DNA from: Croceibacterium salegens
Lineage (GTDB): Bacteria > Pseudomonadota > Alphaproteobacteria > Sphingomonadales > Sphingomonadaceae
Direction of reading: 5' to 3'
NCBI RefSeq assembly: GCF_009827435.1
Contig: NZ_WTYM01000033.1
Location: 186,001 to 250,000, forward strand
Length of the DNA: 64,000 nt
The translations under genes were made by a program, and so were the position numbers. Below the pieces are notes generated by a model that had not been told where the DNA came from, ran no database searches, and was given only the letters and a program-made list of their open reading frames with translations. Shown piece after piece: positions 47,012 through 55,285 of this stretch (its first letter is position 1; the number at the start of each line of letters is the position of its first letter).

Positions 47012-48066
47012 AGACGGGCCAGAACTTCATCGCCGATTTCGACCGTCCCTGCGCCGCCGCCAAGGTCGGCGCCCTTCACGCCGTCGGCCAGTGCCTGCGC
47101 CACTGCCGTCTCAATCCGAGTTGCATCGGCCTCGCGGCCGAACGAATGGCGCAGCATCATTGCTGCGGAGAGGATCATGGCCATCGGGTTGGCCTTGCCG
47201 GTCCCGGCAATGTCGGGCGCGCTGCCGTGGATCGGTTCGTAGAGGCCCTTCGTGCCAAACTCAGTCTGGGATTCGCCTAGCGACGCGCTGGCCAGCAGGC
47301 CGATCGACCCGACGCACATGCTGGCCTGGTCGGAGAGGATATCGCCGAACAGGTTGCCCGTCACGACGGTGTCGAACTGGCCCGGGTTGCGGACAAGCTG
47401 CATCGCCGCGTTATCGACGTACATGTGAGTCAGCTCGACGTCGGGATATTCGGCCGAGACCTCGATAACCACGTCGCGCCAAAGCTGGCTGGTTTCGAGC
47501 ACGTTGGCCTTGTCGACGCTGCACAGGCGGCCCTTCCGCCCCTGTGCGGCACGGAAGCCGACATGGGCGATGCGCCGCACCTCGTCCTCTGCATAGGACA
47601 TGAAATCGAAGCCTTGCCGCCGCCCATCGTCGAGCGTGCGGATCGCCTTTTCGCCGAAATAGACGTCGCCGTTCAGTTCACGGACGATCAGAAGGTCAAT
47701 TTCGCGGGCGATCTCGGGGCGCAAGCCCGACAGGTCCTCGAGCCCGGGAAACATCGTCGCAGGCCTCAGATTGGCGAACAGGCCGAGCGCGGTGCGCAGG
47801 CCAAGGATCGCCTGCTCGGGCCGCAAGTGGCGTTCGAGGCCGTCGCACGCGGGATCGCCGACCGCGCCGAACAGCACCGCATCAGCGGCCCTGGCCATCT
47901 CGAGCGTTTCGGGCGGCAGCGGCTGGCCGTGACGGCGATAGCCGATTCCGCCGACGTCGCCTTCCCACAGGATCACGCCGGGCAGGTCGAGCGCGGCAAG
48001 GACCTTCCTAGCCTCGGCCATTATTTCCGGGCCGATTCCATCTCCGGGGAGTACCGCGATCTTCAT
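47008..48066 (-). CDS. leuB: 3-isopropylmalate dehydrogenase
   Basis: NAD-dependent oxidative decarboxylation of 3-isopropylmalate in leucine synthesis. The 352-residue product starts [23 protein letters not shown] and has the Arg cluster [23 protein letters not shown]. The signature [27 protein letters not shown] follows, and then the NAD-binding [20 protein letters not shown]. Length is standard. The start overlaps the recO stop by 4 bases, so the two are coupled. leuC and leuD are not in the window; ilvE for the last step lies 3.4 kb away. Confidence 0.98.
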   Translation of the reverse strand: MKIAVLPGDGIGPEIMAEARKVLAALDLPGVILWEGDVGGIGYRRHGQPLPPETLEMARAADAVLFGAVGDPACDGLERHLRPEQAILGLRTALGLFANLRPATMFPGLEDLSGLRPEIAREIDLLIVRELNGDVYFGEKAIRTLDDGRRQGFDFMSYAEDEVRRIAHVGFRAAQGRKGRLCSVDKANVLETSQLWRDVVIEVSAEYPDVELTHMYVDNAAMQLVRNPGQFDTVVTGNLFGDILSDQASMCVGSIGLLASASLGESQTEFGTKGLYEPIHGSAPDIAGTGKANPMAMILSAAMMLRHSFGREADATRIETAVAQALADGVKGADLGGGAGTVEIGDEVLARL

Positions 48067-48662
48067 GCCATTCGTCCGAGCAGTTCCAGTAGCCGAGTGC
48101 GCGCGGCCATAACGTCTCCCCGCCGGTCGGCAAGCAGGTACTGGTCGATCGGGTCCCCCAGCTTGCCCAGCACATCGAGGATTTCGGGCAGCTCGCCCTC
48201 GGGGATGCGAGCGCCACCGCCATAGCCCAGCTCGCGCAGCAGCAAGATTTCATAGCCCGCCAGCGCCCGCGCCCAGCCGCGCGCCGACGGCGCATGGCAG
48301 ATCGCGTCGAGAAGCCCGCCCAGCGCTTCCCACAGCGAGGGATAGGGATGCCGCTCGGGGAGCGCGGTGGCGGTTAGCGCGCAGGCCCAGCCGATCGCCG
48401 CGGCAGGCAGCGGCTCGCTCAGCCACGGCCCACGACTCTCGATCAGCTCCAGCTTGGCGAACGGCAACTGGCTGTCCGAGCGCGAACGAAGTTCCGCCGC
48501 GACGGTGTTGCCGGGAATGATCACCGGCCGCAGCTGGCGCCCGCGCCCGCCGGCGATATAGCCCGCGACGACTCCCGCCTGCTCGGTCAGCAGCCTCGCG
48601 ACGACCGCAGTCTCGCCGTGCTGGCGGGCGGCAAGGAGGATGGCGGGTGCTCGCAGGTGCAT
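48063..48662 (-). CDS. recO: DNA repair protein RecO (short form)
   Basis: Loads RecA onto SSB-coated DNA with RecR. The 199-residue product starts [30 protein letters not shown], matching the RecO OB-fold N-terminus (usually xxxAIVLxxxxxGExxxIxxxLT), with [12 protein letters not shown]. The helical C-terminal part has [20 protein letters not shown]. It is shorter than the typical 230-250 residues and has only one Cys (in AICHA), so the C-terminal zinc finger of many RecO proteins is missing. It is coupled to leuB by a 4-base overlap. Confidence 0.9.
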   Translation of the reverse strand: MHLRAPAILLAARQHGETAVVARLLTEQAGVVAGYIAGGRGRQLRPVIIPGNTVAAELRSRSDSQLPFAKLELIESRGPWLSEPLPAAAIGWACALTATALPERHPYPSLWEALGGLLDAICHAPSARGWARALAGYEILLLRELGYGGGARIPEGELPEILDVLGKLGDPIDQYLLADRRGDVMAARTRLLELLGRMA

Positions 48663-48707
48663 GGTTTCGCTGTGGCGAAGCCCGGCGCTGCGTTCAATTC
48701 GCCGTTG

Positions 48708-48956
48708 TTATTTGGAGAGCTTGGCTTCCAGCGCCGCCACGCGCTCAGCGAGCGCTTCAGCCTGTTCGCGCGCCTTCGACGCCATGTCCTTGACCGCGTC
48801 GAATTCCTCGCGGCTGACGAAATCGAGGCCGCCGAGGGCTTCCTTCATCCGCTCACGCGCGCCCTCGCGGGCTTCACGGGTCATGCCGGCAAAGGTTCCG
48901 GCGGCGGCGTTGGCCATCTTCACGAAGTCGGCCACAAGGGGGTTTTCGCTTTGCAT
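48708..48956 (-). CDS. ubiK: UbiK/BMFP-type ubiquinone-biosynthesis accessory factor
   Basis: The 82-residue helical product starts MQSENPLVADFVKMANAAAGTFAGMTREAREG. A C-terminal coiled coil follows (VSREEFDAVKDMASKAREQAEALAERVAALEAKL), the pattern of the membrane fusogenic/UbiK family. In E. coli UbiK (YqiC) binds UbiJ and aids aerobic ubiquinone synthesis. Gene symbol by family only; no other ubi gene is adjacent. It lies between tspO and recO on the same strand. Confidence 0.88.
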   Translation of the reverse strand: MQSENPLVADFVKMANAAAGTFAGMTREAREGARERMKEALGGLDFVSREEFDAVKDMASKAREQAEALAERVAALEAKLSK

Positions 48957-48980
48957 GGCAGCTATGTGGACCCGCGTTTC

Positions 48981-49535
48981 CTAGAATTCAATCCGCTGCA
49001 CCGAGCCGCTGACCTCGGCGCCGTCGGCCTGCGGGTTGAGTTGCAGGAATTGCCAGTTGAGCAGAGTCGCGAACAGGATCCACGCGAGGTACGGCAGCAA
49101 CAGCACTCCGGCGAGGCGGCGTACGCGCCAGAACAGCAACACGGTAATCACGACCAGCACATCCAGCGCCGCGATCACGGCAAGCGCCCCAGTGATCTGG
49201 TGCATGGCGAAGAACACCGGCGACCACGCCAGGTTGACGAGGAACTGCACGACAAACACCGCAATTGCCCACGCGCGGACGCGCGCGCCCCACGCTGCGC
49301 AAACAAGCGCCAGCGCCAGCCCCATCATCACGTAAAGCACCGTCCAGACCACGCCGAACAGGGCAGGCGGCGGAAAAGTCGGCGGTTTGGCCAGCGCTTC
49401 GAACCACGGGGATTGGGCGGTGCTTCCGGCCATCTGGCCCGAAAGGAACCCGAACAGCACGATGACCGGCACGATAAACAGGGACCAGCGAACGAAGCTG
49501 GCGCGCAACTGGGCAGGCGAAGCGAGGCGGTTCAT
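48981..49535 (-). CDS. tspO: TspO/MBR family tryptophan-rich sensory protein
   Basis: A membrane protein of 184 residues with five hydrophobic helices. It has the family hallmarks SPWFEALAKPPTFPPPALFGVVWTVLYVMMGLAL, the NLAWSPVFF motif in helix 3-4, and PYLAWILFATLLNWQFLQLNP near the end. TspO proteins bind porphyrins and regulate pigment synthesis in photosynthetic alphaproteobacteria. That may be relevant because many Erythrobacteraceae are phototrophs, but no photosynthesis genes are in the window. Confidence 0.93.
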   Translation of the reverse strand: MNRLASPAQLRASFVRWSLFIVPVIVLFGFLSGQMAGSTAQSPWFEALAKPPTFPPPALFGVVWTVLYVMMGLALALVCAAWGARVRAWAIAVFVVQFLVNLAWSPVFFAMHQITGALAVIAALDVLVVITVLLFWRVRRLAGVLLLPYLAWILFATLLNWQFLQLNPQADGAEVSGSVQRIEF

Positions 49536-49600
49536 TCGGACTCCCTTGATTCGGCGGCGGGATATTGGCGGCGCACTTCACCGGGCGCAACGCCGGGGCG

Positions 49601-50341
49601 TTAAACCGTCCCCCGACGGGCGGCGATCAGGAACTCCACGTTGCCCTCCGGACCGGTGATCGGGCTCTCGACAATTCCGTCGACGGCCCATCCCGAGCCT
49701 TCGAGCCATTCGCGCACTTCATCGCAAACGCGAGAGTGCAAGGCCGGGTCCCGCACTACCCCGCCCTTGCCCACCTCTTCGCGCCCGACTTCGAACTGCG
49801 GCTTGATCAGCGCCACTAAGCGGCAATCCGGCGCGGCCAGTTCGAGCGGGCGTTCGAGAACCTTGGCGAGCGAGATGAACGAGGCGTCGCAAACCACCCA
49901 GTTGCACGGCCGGTCGATCTGTTCGGCGGTGAGGATGCGCGCACTGGTCTGTTCGAGCACGGTGACGCGCGGGTCCTGCCGCAACTTCCAGGCAAGCTGG
50001 TTGGTGCCGGAATCGACCGCGAAGACATGTTCGGCCCCGCCTTGCAGCAGGACATCGGTAAAACCGCCGGTCGAACTGCCGATGTCCATCGCCACCGCAC
50101 CTGCGGGACCGAGCCCGAAATGCTCGATCGCATGGGCAAGCTTGATGCCGCCGCGGCTGACCCAGGGGTGGTCGCGGCCCTTTACAATTATTTCCGCTTC
50201 TTCGGATACTTGCTGGCCCGACTTATCGACCTTTCGAGTACCTTCGAAGACCAGCCCCGCCATGATCAGCGCCTGCGCCCGGGCGCGGCTCTCCGCCAGC
50301 CCGCGGGACACAAGCAGCTGGTCGATGCGTTGTTTCGCCAT
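49601..50341 (-). CDS. tlyA: TlyA-family rRNA methyltransferase / putative hemolysin
   Basis: The 246-residue product begins with an S4 RNA-binding domain (MAKQRIDQLLVSRGLAESRARAQALIMAGLVF). A linker (KGRDHPWVSRGGIKLAHAIEHFGL) and an RrmJ/FtsJ-like methyltransferase domain follow. The SAM-binding motif is AVAMDIGSSTGGFTDVLLQGGA, with later DASFISLAKVL and ALIKPQFEVGREEVGKGGVV. Mycobacterial TlyA 2'-O-methylates 16S and 23S rRNA; whether this one does is not known. A second ATG two codons upstream (50347) is an alternative start. It is divergent from the lipoprotein at 50405 by 63 bases. Confidence 0.92.
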   Translation of the reverse strand: MAKQRIDQLLVSRGLAESRARAQALIMAGLVFEGTRKVDKSGQQVSEEAEIIVKGRDHPWVSRGGIKLAHAIEHFGLGPAGAVAMDIGSSTGGFTDVLLQGGAEHVFAVDSGTNQLAWKLRQDPRVTVLEQTSARILTAEQIDRPCNWVVCDASFISLAKVLERPLELAAPDCRLVALIKPQFEVGREEVGKGGVVRDPALHSRVCDEVREWLEGSGWAVDGIVESPITGPEGNVEFLIAARRGTV

Positions 50342-50404
50342 ATGCATGCGCTTAGTCGTTTCCGTCCTCTTGAGCCAATCCCGCGCATCGGCCACAGCAG
50401 CGAA

Positions 50405-50944
50405 ATGACCGCGCTGCGCTTGCTGATCGCCTTGCCCATCGTCGCCCTCGCCGCCTGCGTGCCCTCTGCACCCGCGCCGACCCCGGCGCCGACTCCGGCC
50501 CCCGCGCCACCGCCTACCCAGGCACCGGAGGAGGTCGTCGCTCCAACGCCGAGCAACTGGATGGACGCCCCGCAAACCGCCGGCGACTGGAGCTACGTCG
50601 CCTACGCGTCGGGCAGTTCGGCCAGCTTCGGAGTGTCGGCGGACCAGCCGCGCTTCGCGATCGCCTGCGTAAAGGCGTCGCGCACCATCGCATTGATGCG
50701 CTTCGGCCGCGCCGCCGCTCCGGTACCGATGACCATCCGCACCGAATTCTCGAGCCGCACCTTCACCGCCGAACCGAAGGATGACGGCCAGCCAACGATC
50801 CGCACCGAACTCCCGGCGCGCGACTCGTTCCTCGATGCGATCGCCTTTTCGAAAGGACGCTTTTCAGTCGAGATGTACGGACTCGATACGCTTTACCTGC
50901 CTTCCTGGCCGGAAATCAGCCGAGTCCTGGACGACTGCAGGTAA
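50405..50944 (+). CDS. Pro/Ala-rich lipoprotein of unknown function
   Basis: The 179-residue product has a lipobox (LPIVALAAC, Cys18), followed by a Pro/Ala/Thr-rich linker of about 30 residues (APTPAPTPAPAPPPTQ). A globular domain follows with GDWSYVAYASGSSASFGVSADQPRFAIACV, LMRFGRAAAPVPMTIRTEFS and a C-terminal RFSVEMYGLDTLYLPSWPEISRVLDDC. Proteins with this composition are frequent in sphingomonads and are uncharacterised. Two Cys in the mature part (ACVKA and DDCR) may pair. The ATG at 50405 is supported by the signal peptide. Confidence 0.82.
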   Translation: MTALRLLIALPIVALAACVPSAPAPTPAPTPAPAPPPTQAPEEVVAPTPSNWMDAPQTAGDWSYVAYASGSSASFGVSADQPRFAIACVKASRTIALMRFGRAAAPVPMTIRTEFSSRTFTAEPKDDGQPTIRTELPARDSFLDAIAFSKGRFSVEMYGLDTLYLPSWPEISRVLDDCR

Positions 50945-50948
50945 GAAA

Positions 50949-50972
50949 AAGGCCCACCCCAAGGGGCAGGCC
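50949..50972 (-). terminator. Minus-strand intrinsic terminator without an annotated gene
   Basis: On the minus strand GGCCTGCCCC and GGGGTGGGCC form a 10-bp stem (two G-T pairs, TT loop; complement of 50951-50972), followed by TTTTTCTTAC. The plus strand has two mismatches and no T-run, so it acts on minus-strand transcripts only. No gene on the minus strand between 51000 and 51430 is evident. Confidence 0.65.
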
Positions 50973-51111
50973 GGAAGCGCAGGATTCTGACAGTGAAAAA
51001 CTGAAATGCAAGACTTGTGTTAGCGTTCAACAAGACTCAAATTACACCCAAGGCCGGCGGTACACGCAGGTCTTGGCCACCGGTGAAACGGTGACCTGGC
51101 TTTAAAGCGCG

Positions 51112-51125
51112 AAAGGAGGTGATCC
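51112..51125 (+). promoter_or_regulatory. Extreme Shine-Dalgarno: 14-nt complement of the 16S rRNA 3' end
   Basis: AAAGGAGGTGATCC is the exact reverse complement of the last 14 bases (GGATCACCTCCTTT) of bacterial 16S rRNA. Typical sites match 4-7 bases. GGAGG lies 7 bases before the ATG at 51127, the ideal distance. Confidence 0.8.
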
Positions 51126-51126
51126 G

Positions 51127-51183
51127 ATGTCTCATGGTTCAGCAGGGAGGTCGGAAACGACCCGCGCGGAGCACTATCGGTAA
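51127..51183 (+). CDS. 18-codon mini-ORF with a very strong ribosome-binding site
   Basis: Translates to MSHGSAGRSETTRAEHYR followed by TAA. It is hydrophilic and Arg-rich, with no Ile, Leu or Val, so it is not a classical branched-chain amino acid attenuator peptide even though ilvE lies downstream. The stop codon lies inside the inverted repeat CTATCGG/CCGATAG. Its Shine-Dalgarno sequence matches the 16S 3' end over 14 bases. It could be a real small protein, a ribosome-loading device for a regulatory RNA, or a structured RNA in which the coding potential is incidental. Confidence 0.5.
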   Translation: MSHGSAGRSETTRAEHYR

Positions 51184-51240
51184 CCTCTGAAAACCGCCGA
51201 TAGAGGCTTCGTGAGCGGTTTAATCGACCGCTGACCATGC

Positions 51241-51285
51241 GAAGGCCGGTTCCACCGACAGGCGGAGCCGGCCTTCTCATTTTTT
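51241..51285 (+). terminator. Strong rho-independent terminator before ilvE
   Basis: A 13-bp stem (51241-51253 with 51264-51276, one G-T pair) is followed by TCA and six T. It ends the plus-strand mini-ORF transcript about 150 bases before ilvE. It could serve as an attenuator if transcription normally continues into ilvE. Confidence 0.8.
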
Positions 51286-51432
51286 GCGGTTCTGCTCCGC
51301 CGCCCTTCAATTCGGGCACACTTCAGGCTAGTGCGGCGGCGAAAGGTTGCAACGCTTACCATTTATTTCATTTTTCTTGCTCATAATGAAATTATCGGTC
51401 AATCGTAGCACTGCCACATTAGGAAAGTTCCC

Positions 51433-52536
51433 ATGCACGCCACCGCCGGTCAGTCGCTCGACTTTGCCCGCATCCCTCACCCGTCGCCGGTCCCCGCGGC
51501 CGAGCGCAACACATTGATCGCCGCTCCCGGCTTCGGCACGGTGTTCACCGATCACATGGTGATGATCGAGTACGACGCGGATCGCGGCTGGCATTCGGCG
51601 ACTCTCGGCCCTCGGGGACCTCTCAGCCTCGATCCGGCTTGCGCGGTGCTGCACTACGCGCAGGAAATCTTCGAGGGCATGAAGGCCTACAAGCTGGCCG
51701 ACGGCACGATGGCGCTGTTCCGGCCCGAGCAGAACGCGCGGCGCTTCAACGACTCGGCCGACCGGCTCGCCATGCCGAACTTACCCGAGAAAGTCTTCGT
51801 CGAGGCGGTTCGCCGGCTGGTGCTGGCCGACAAGGACTGGTTCCCCATGGTCGAGGGAGGCTCAATCTACCTGCGTCCCTTCATGTTCGCGTCCGAGGCC
51901 TTTCTCGGCGTGCGTCCGGCGAAGCAGTACAAGTTCCTCGTCATCGCCAGCCCCTCGGGCAACTACTTCAAGTCGGGCGCCCCTGCGGTCTCGATCTGGG
52001 TCTCTGAGAACTACACCCGCGCCGCGCCGGGCGGCACCGGGGCGGCCAAGTGCGGCGGCAACTACGCCGCCAGCCTCGTCCCGCACGCCAATGCCGTCGC
52101 CAGGGGCTTCGACCAGGTCTGCTTCCTCGACGCCGCCGAGCACAAGTGGATCGAGGAACTGGGCGGGATGAACCTGTTCTTCGCCTTCGAGGACGGGACC
52201 CTGCTGACGCCCCAGCTGACCGGCACGATTTTGCCCGGCATCACCCGCGATTCGATCATCAAGCTCGCCCGCGAAGAAGGGCTGACGGTGAAGGAAGGCC
52301 GCTACAGCTTCGACCAGTGGCGCGCCGATGCGGAGAGCGGGCACCTGCTCGAAACCTTTGCCTGCGGCACCGCAGCGGTCGTCACCCCGGTCGGCAGGGT
52401 GGCCGGCGCAGCCGGCGAATTCACCATCGGCGGCGGCGGTCCCGGGCAGCTGACCGAGCGGATTCGCGAGAAGCTCGTCGGCATCCAGCGCGGGACGATC
52501 AAGGACCGGCACGGCTGGGTCCACAGGATCGACTGA
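51433..52536 (+). CDS. ilvE: Branched-chain amino acid aminotransferase
   Basis: A class-IV PLP aminotransferase for the last step of Leu, Ile and Val synthesis. The 367-residue product is of the longer type-II (eukaryote-like/IlvE2) form. It has FTDHMVMIEYDADRGWHSATLGPRGPLSLDPA, then LHYAQEIFEGMKAYKLADGTMALFRPEQNARRF, the PLP-Lys segment GTGAAKCGGNYAASLVPHANA, and WIEELGGMNLFF with the C-terminal EAFACGTAAVVTP-like motif. AGGA lies 8 bases upstream of the ATG. The preceding region holds the structured mini-ORF locus and a terminator. Its leader may be regulated by it. Confidence 0.96.
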   Translation: MHATAGQSLDFARIPHPSPVPAAERNTLIAAPGFGTVFTDHMVMIEYDADRGWHSATLGPRGPLSLDPACAVLHYAQEIFEGMKAYKLADGTMALFRPEQNARRFNDSADRLAMPNLPEKVFVEAVRRLVLADKDWFPMVEGGSIYLRPFMFASEAFLGVRPAKQYKFLVIASPSGNYFKSGAPAVSIWVSENYTRAAPGGTGAAKCGGNYAASLVPHANAVARGFDQVCFLDAAEHKWIEELGGMNLFFAFEDGTLLTPQLTGTILPGITRDSIIKLAREEGLTVKEGRYSFDQWRADAESGHLLETFACGTAAVVTPVGRVAGAAGEFTIGGGGPGQLTERIREKLVGIQRGTIKDRHGWVHRID

Positions 52537-52542
52537 CGGGGG

Positions 52543-55074
52543 CTACTCCCCGGCGGCGGGGCGCAGGAAGAACACTTCCGGAATGACGTTGTCGTCGATG
52601 CGGTAGAACCGCAGGCGATGCTCGCCGCGCGACAGGCGGCCGAGCGGGCGCGACAGTTCGACCGTGTTGTCGCTCACCGCATCGTACCAGGCCTGTTTGG
52701 CAGGCGCGTCGGCAGCGCCTCCGGTCGGTTCGAGTACGATGGCGAGCGTTTCGACCGGCCCGTCGTCGAGCTGGATCGCGAAGCGCGGCCCGCCAGTGCC
52801 GATGGTATCGAGCGTTGGCACGAGCTGGACGTCGAGATCGTATTCGCCCGTCTCGGTCAGCCGGAAGGGGTATTCGAGGAACACGCCGTCGCTCACGGTG
52901 GTCGGCGCCTGCCCCTGCGGCAACGCCAGCGGCGCCGCGCCCCATTGGCCGAGTTGGGGAACAGCCGTCCATTCGAATCGGCCCGCGCCCGCGGCGGTTT
53001 CGAACGCGGCTGCTGGAATGGCGAGGACTTCCTTTGCCTCTACCTCCTGTTCGGCAGGCGGGCCGGTGACGGCCCCGACCCCACGCACGAGCGGCGGCAT
53101 CACGTCCTCCGGCGGGTCGTTCCAGCTCGAATAGCCGATGTGGGTCTGGTTCATCATCCCGGCCCACTTGCCGCCGGCCATCTCGTCGTATTGACGGGTC
53201 AGGACCTTGTCGCGGGCGAAGGCGCGCTCTGCCTCGGCGGCATTGGCCTCGGCGCGCGCCGGGTCGCGGCCCGCGTAGAATGCGTTCCACGCCGCCGCTG
53301 CGTACATCCGGTAGAGGTTGGCGAGCGACAGGACGCGGTATTCGACGAGCTGGTAATAGGCATCGCGCTGGTCGGGCCGCAGCCCTGCCCCGGCACGCGC
53401 CACGCGCCCCACGAGATCGTCCCACCGCGCGGCGAGCATGCGGTATTCGTCTGGCGCGAAGCTTTTCGCGTCGAGAAGTTCCGGTTTTCGCTTCGAAGCA
53501 AGCGTTCCGTAATCGGCCAGCACTGCGCCAATCGCCTCGCCGTTCGCCGCGCCGAACTGTTTGGCGGCCCACTCGACCGGATTGGTGGCGATCGCCTCTG
53601 GCGTCATGGCCTGCGGGTCCCACGCCATGTGGAGGAAGAAATCGAGCGGGTACTCCATCGGTTTGATGTCGCCGACGTTGACCACCCACATTGCGCGAGC
53701 TCCGCGTTGCCAGGCGAGGTCCATCTGCTGCCAGACCTTGGCTACCTGGTTGGTATCGGTCCACTTGTAGCTGCGCGGCGCGCCGACGTAGTCGAAGTGG
53801 TAATAGATCCCGTATCCGCCCGAACGCGGCGGCGCGGCGGGATCGGGCAGGCGGCGAATTTGGCCCCAGTTGTCATCGGAGAACAGCAGCGTCACGTCGT
53901 CGGGGACGCGCATGCCCTGATCGTAATAGTCCTGCACTTCCTTGTAGAGCGCCCAGACCTGCGGCGTCTCGCTCGCCGGCTTGCCGGTGGTCGCAGCGAT
54001 GATCTCGCGCTGGTCGGTGACGATCCGCTCGAGCAGGGGAATCGCGGTTTCCTCGCTCATCGCCTCGTCGCCGTCACCGCGCATGCCGACCGTGACCACC
54101 GCGTCGCCACCGCTGGCGGCGAAGCGCTCCATCCCCTCGCGCCAGAACCTGCGCAGCACCGCGCCGTTGGTCTCGTAGTTCCAGTCGCCCGAGGCCCGGC
54201 CCGACTCCTTGGCATGACTCCATTCGGCCTGCGCGCGCGTCAGCGGTTCGTGGTGCGAAGTGCCGAGCACCACGCCCATCTCGGCCGCCAGAGCGAGGCT
54301 CTTCGGATCGTCCTCGGCGAGCGACTTGTCCCACATCGCCGGCCACAGGTAGTTGCCCTTGAGGCGGAAGAGCAGCTCATAGACGTGGGCGTATGCTGCT
54401 GAATTGACGCCGCCGAACTTCGCCCGCGCCCAGCCGCCGAAGGCCGGATCCTCGTCGTTGATGAAGAAGCCGCGGTAGCGCACAGCCGGAGCATCGGTCC
54501 TCGATCCGGCGGTTAGGTAAAGCATGTCGCGACGTTCGACGGGAACGTCTGCCCACCAATACCACGGCGATACGCCGATCCGTTCCGACAGGTCGTAGAG
54601 CCCGTAGACCGCGCCCCGCTTGTCGCTCCCGGCGATGACGAGCGCGCGTTCGACGCCGGGCAAGGGGTTGTCGACCACGAACTGGCCGAAGGCCTCCCAC
54701 TTGCCGGTCACCTGAGACAGATCGATCCGCCCTTCGGCGGCGAGCCGGTCGACCAACCCGCCATTGCCCGCGACACCGACGATGACCGCGCCGGTTGCGG
54801 CGGCAGGAGCCGCTTGCAGGACGTCCGCCGCATTACCCCCGACCCGCCCAAGGTCCGCCGCAAAACCTTCCGCCGCGTGGCGCACCGCCGGACCGGCCGC
54901 CGAATCCACGACCACCGGCAGGGCGCGCCCGCCCGCAATCAGACCGAGAGAACCCTCGCCTGCGGTCTCGCAAACGGCGACCGCTCCCTCGCAGGCCAAA
55001 ACGGCGCGCGGGAAGAACAACAGCAAGGCCGCAACGAGCGGCAGTAAGAGCGAGCGAAGCGTGCGACCGGGCAT
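52543..55074 (-). CDS. Glycoside hydrolase family 115 (alpha-glucuronidase type)
   Basis: The 843-residue secreted product has an N-terminal signal peptide (RTLRSLLLPLVAALLLFFPRAVLA). It shows the GH115 arrangement: an N-terminal domain with GAVIVGVAGNGGLVDRLA; ALVIAGSDKRGAVYGLYDLSERIGVSPWYWWADVPV; then RYRGFFINDEDPAFGGWARAKFGGVNSAAYAHVYELLFRLKGNYLWPAMWD; and EMGVVLGTSHHEPLTRAQAEW, all family markers. It removes (4-O-methyl)glucuronic acid from xylan-type polysaccharides. It looks somewhat short at the C-terminus. There are no other polysaccharide-utilisation genes next to it. The start is uncertain (ATG 55074 preferred for the signal peptide; an upstream start at 55128 exists). It converges with ilvE (6-base gap). 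Confidence 0.9.
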   Translation of the reverse strand: MPGRTLRSLLLPLVAALLLFFPRAVLACEGAVAVCETAGEGSLGLIAGGRALPVVVDSAAGPAVRHAAEGFAADLGRVGGNAADVLQAAPAAATGAVIVGVAGNGGLVDRLAAEGRIDLSQVTGKWEAFGQFVVDNPLPGVERALVIAGSDKRGAVYGLYDLSERIGVSPWYWWADVPVERRDMLYLTAGSRTDAPAVRYRGFFINDEDPAFGGWARAKFGGVNSAAYAHVYELLFRLKGNYLWPAMWDKSLAEDDPKSLALAAEMGVVLGTSHHEPLTRAQAEWSHAKESGRASGDWNYETNGAVLRRFWREGMERFAASGGDAVVTVGMRGDGDEAMSEETAIPLLERIVTDQREIIAATTGKPASETPQVWALYKEVQDYYDQGMRVPDDVTLLFSDDNWGQIRRLPDPAAPPRSGGYGIYYHFDYVGAPRSYKWTDTNQVAKVWQQMDLAWQRGARAMWVVNVGDIKPMEYPLDFFLHMAWDPQAMTPEAIATNPVEWAAKQFGAANGEAIGAVLADYGTLASKRKPELLDAKSFAPDEYRMLAARWDDLVGRVARAGAGLRPDQRDAYYQLVEYRVLSLANLYRMYAAAAWNAFYAGRDPARAEANAAEAERAFARDKVLTRQYDEMAGGKWAGMMNQTHIGYSSWNDPPEDVMPPLVRGVGAVTGPPAEQEVEAKEVLAIPAAAFETAAGAGRFEWTAVPQLGQWGAAPLALPQGQAPTTVSDGVFLEYPFRLTETGEYDLDVQLVPTLDTIGTGGPRFAIQLDDGPVETLAIVLEPTGGAADAPAKQAWYDAVSDNTVELSRPLGRLSRGEHRLRFYRIDDNVIPEVFFLRPAAGE

Positions 55075-55285
55075 GGCGGCGGAGCTAACACGCTCCGCAC
55101 GCCCCGTCACGCGTGCCACAGAGGTCACACGTCGGGGGGATTCGGCGTAACACGATCAAGGACAGGCACCGTTGGGGCCACATGCGCGACTGGCCCTCTT
55201 GCATTGGCGCGCCGGCTCCGCCTAAGCGGATTGTCTCGTAGCACCGCAAAGGTGCCGGTCGCAATGTCACTTCAAAAGGGTCAAA

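Larger units (their letters stand above)
50973..51432 (+). ncRNA. Candidate structured RNA locus upstream of ilvE, carrying a mini-ORF
   Basis: This roughly 460-base region has no normal gene but is dense with structure. A hairpin AGGTC...GACCT with inner ACCG/CGGT lies at about 51069-51097. The Shine-Dalgarno block and 18-codon mini-ORF lie at 51112-51183. Then come inverted repeats CTATCGG/CCGATAG across the mini-ORF stop, a GCGGT/ACCGC hairpin (about 51212-51230), and a strong terminator (51241-51285). The rest up to ilvE is AT-rich with a CATAAT -10-like box near 51382. An RNA of about 200-250 nt is likely; it matches no RNA family that I can name. Confidence 0.5.

Noticed and set aside
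51112-51126. Possible fragment of a 16S rRNA gene (GGATCACCTCCTTTC on the minus strand)
   Set aside because: Only about 15 bases match; sequence on both sides is unlike 16S or its spacer. A ribosome-binding site on the plus strand explains it better.
51020-51319. 99-codon minus-strand open frame across the mini-ORF locus
   Set aside because: No ribosome-binding site or protein features, and it runs across several hairpins and the plus-strand terminator.
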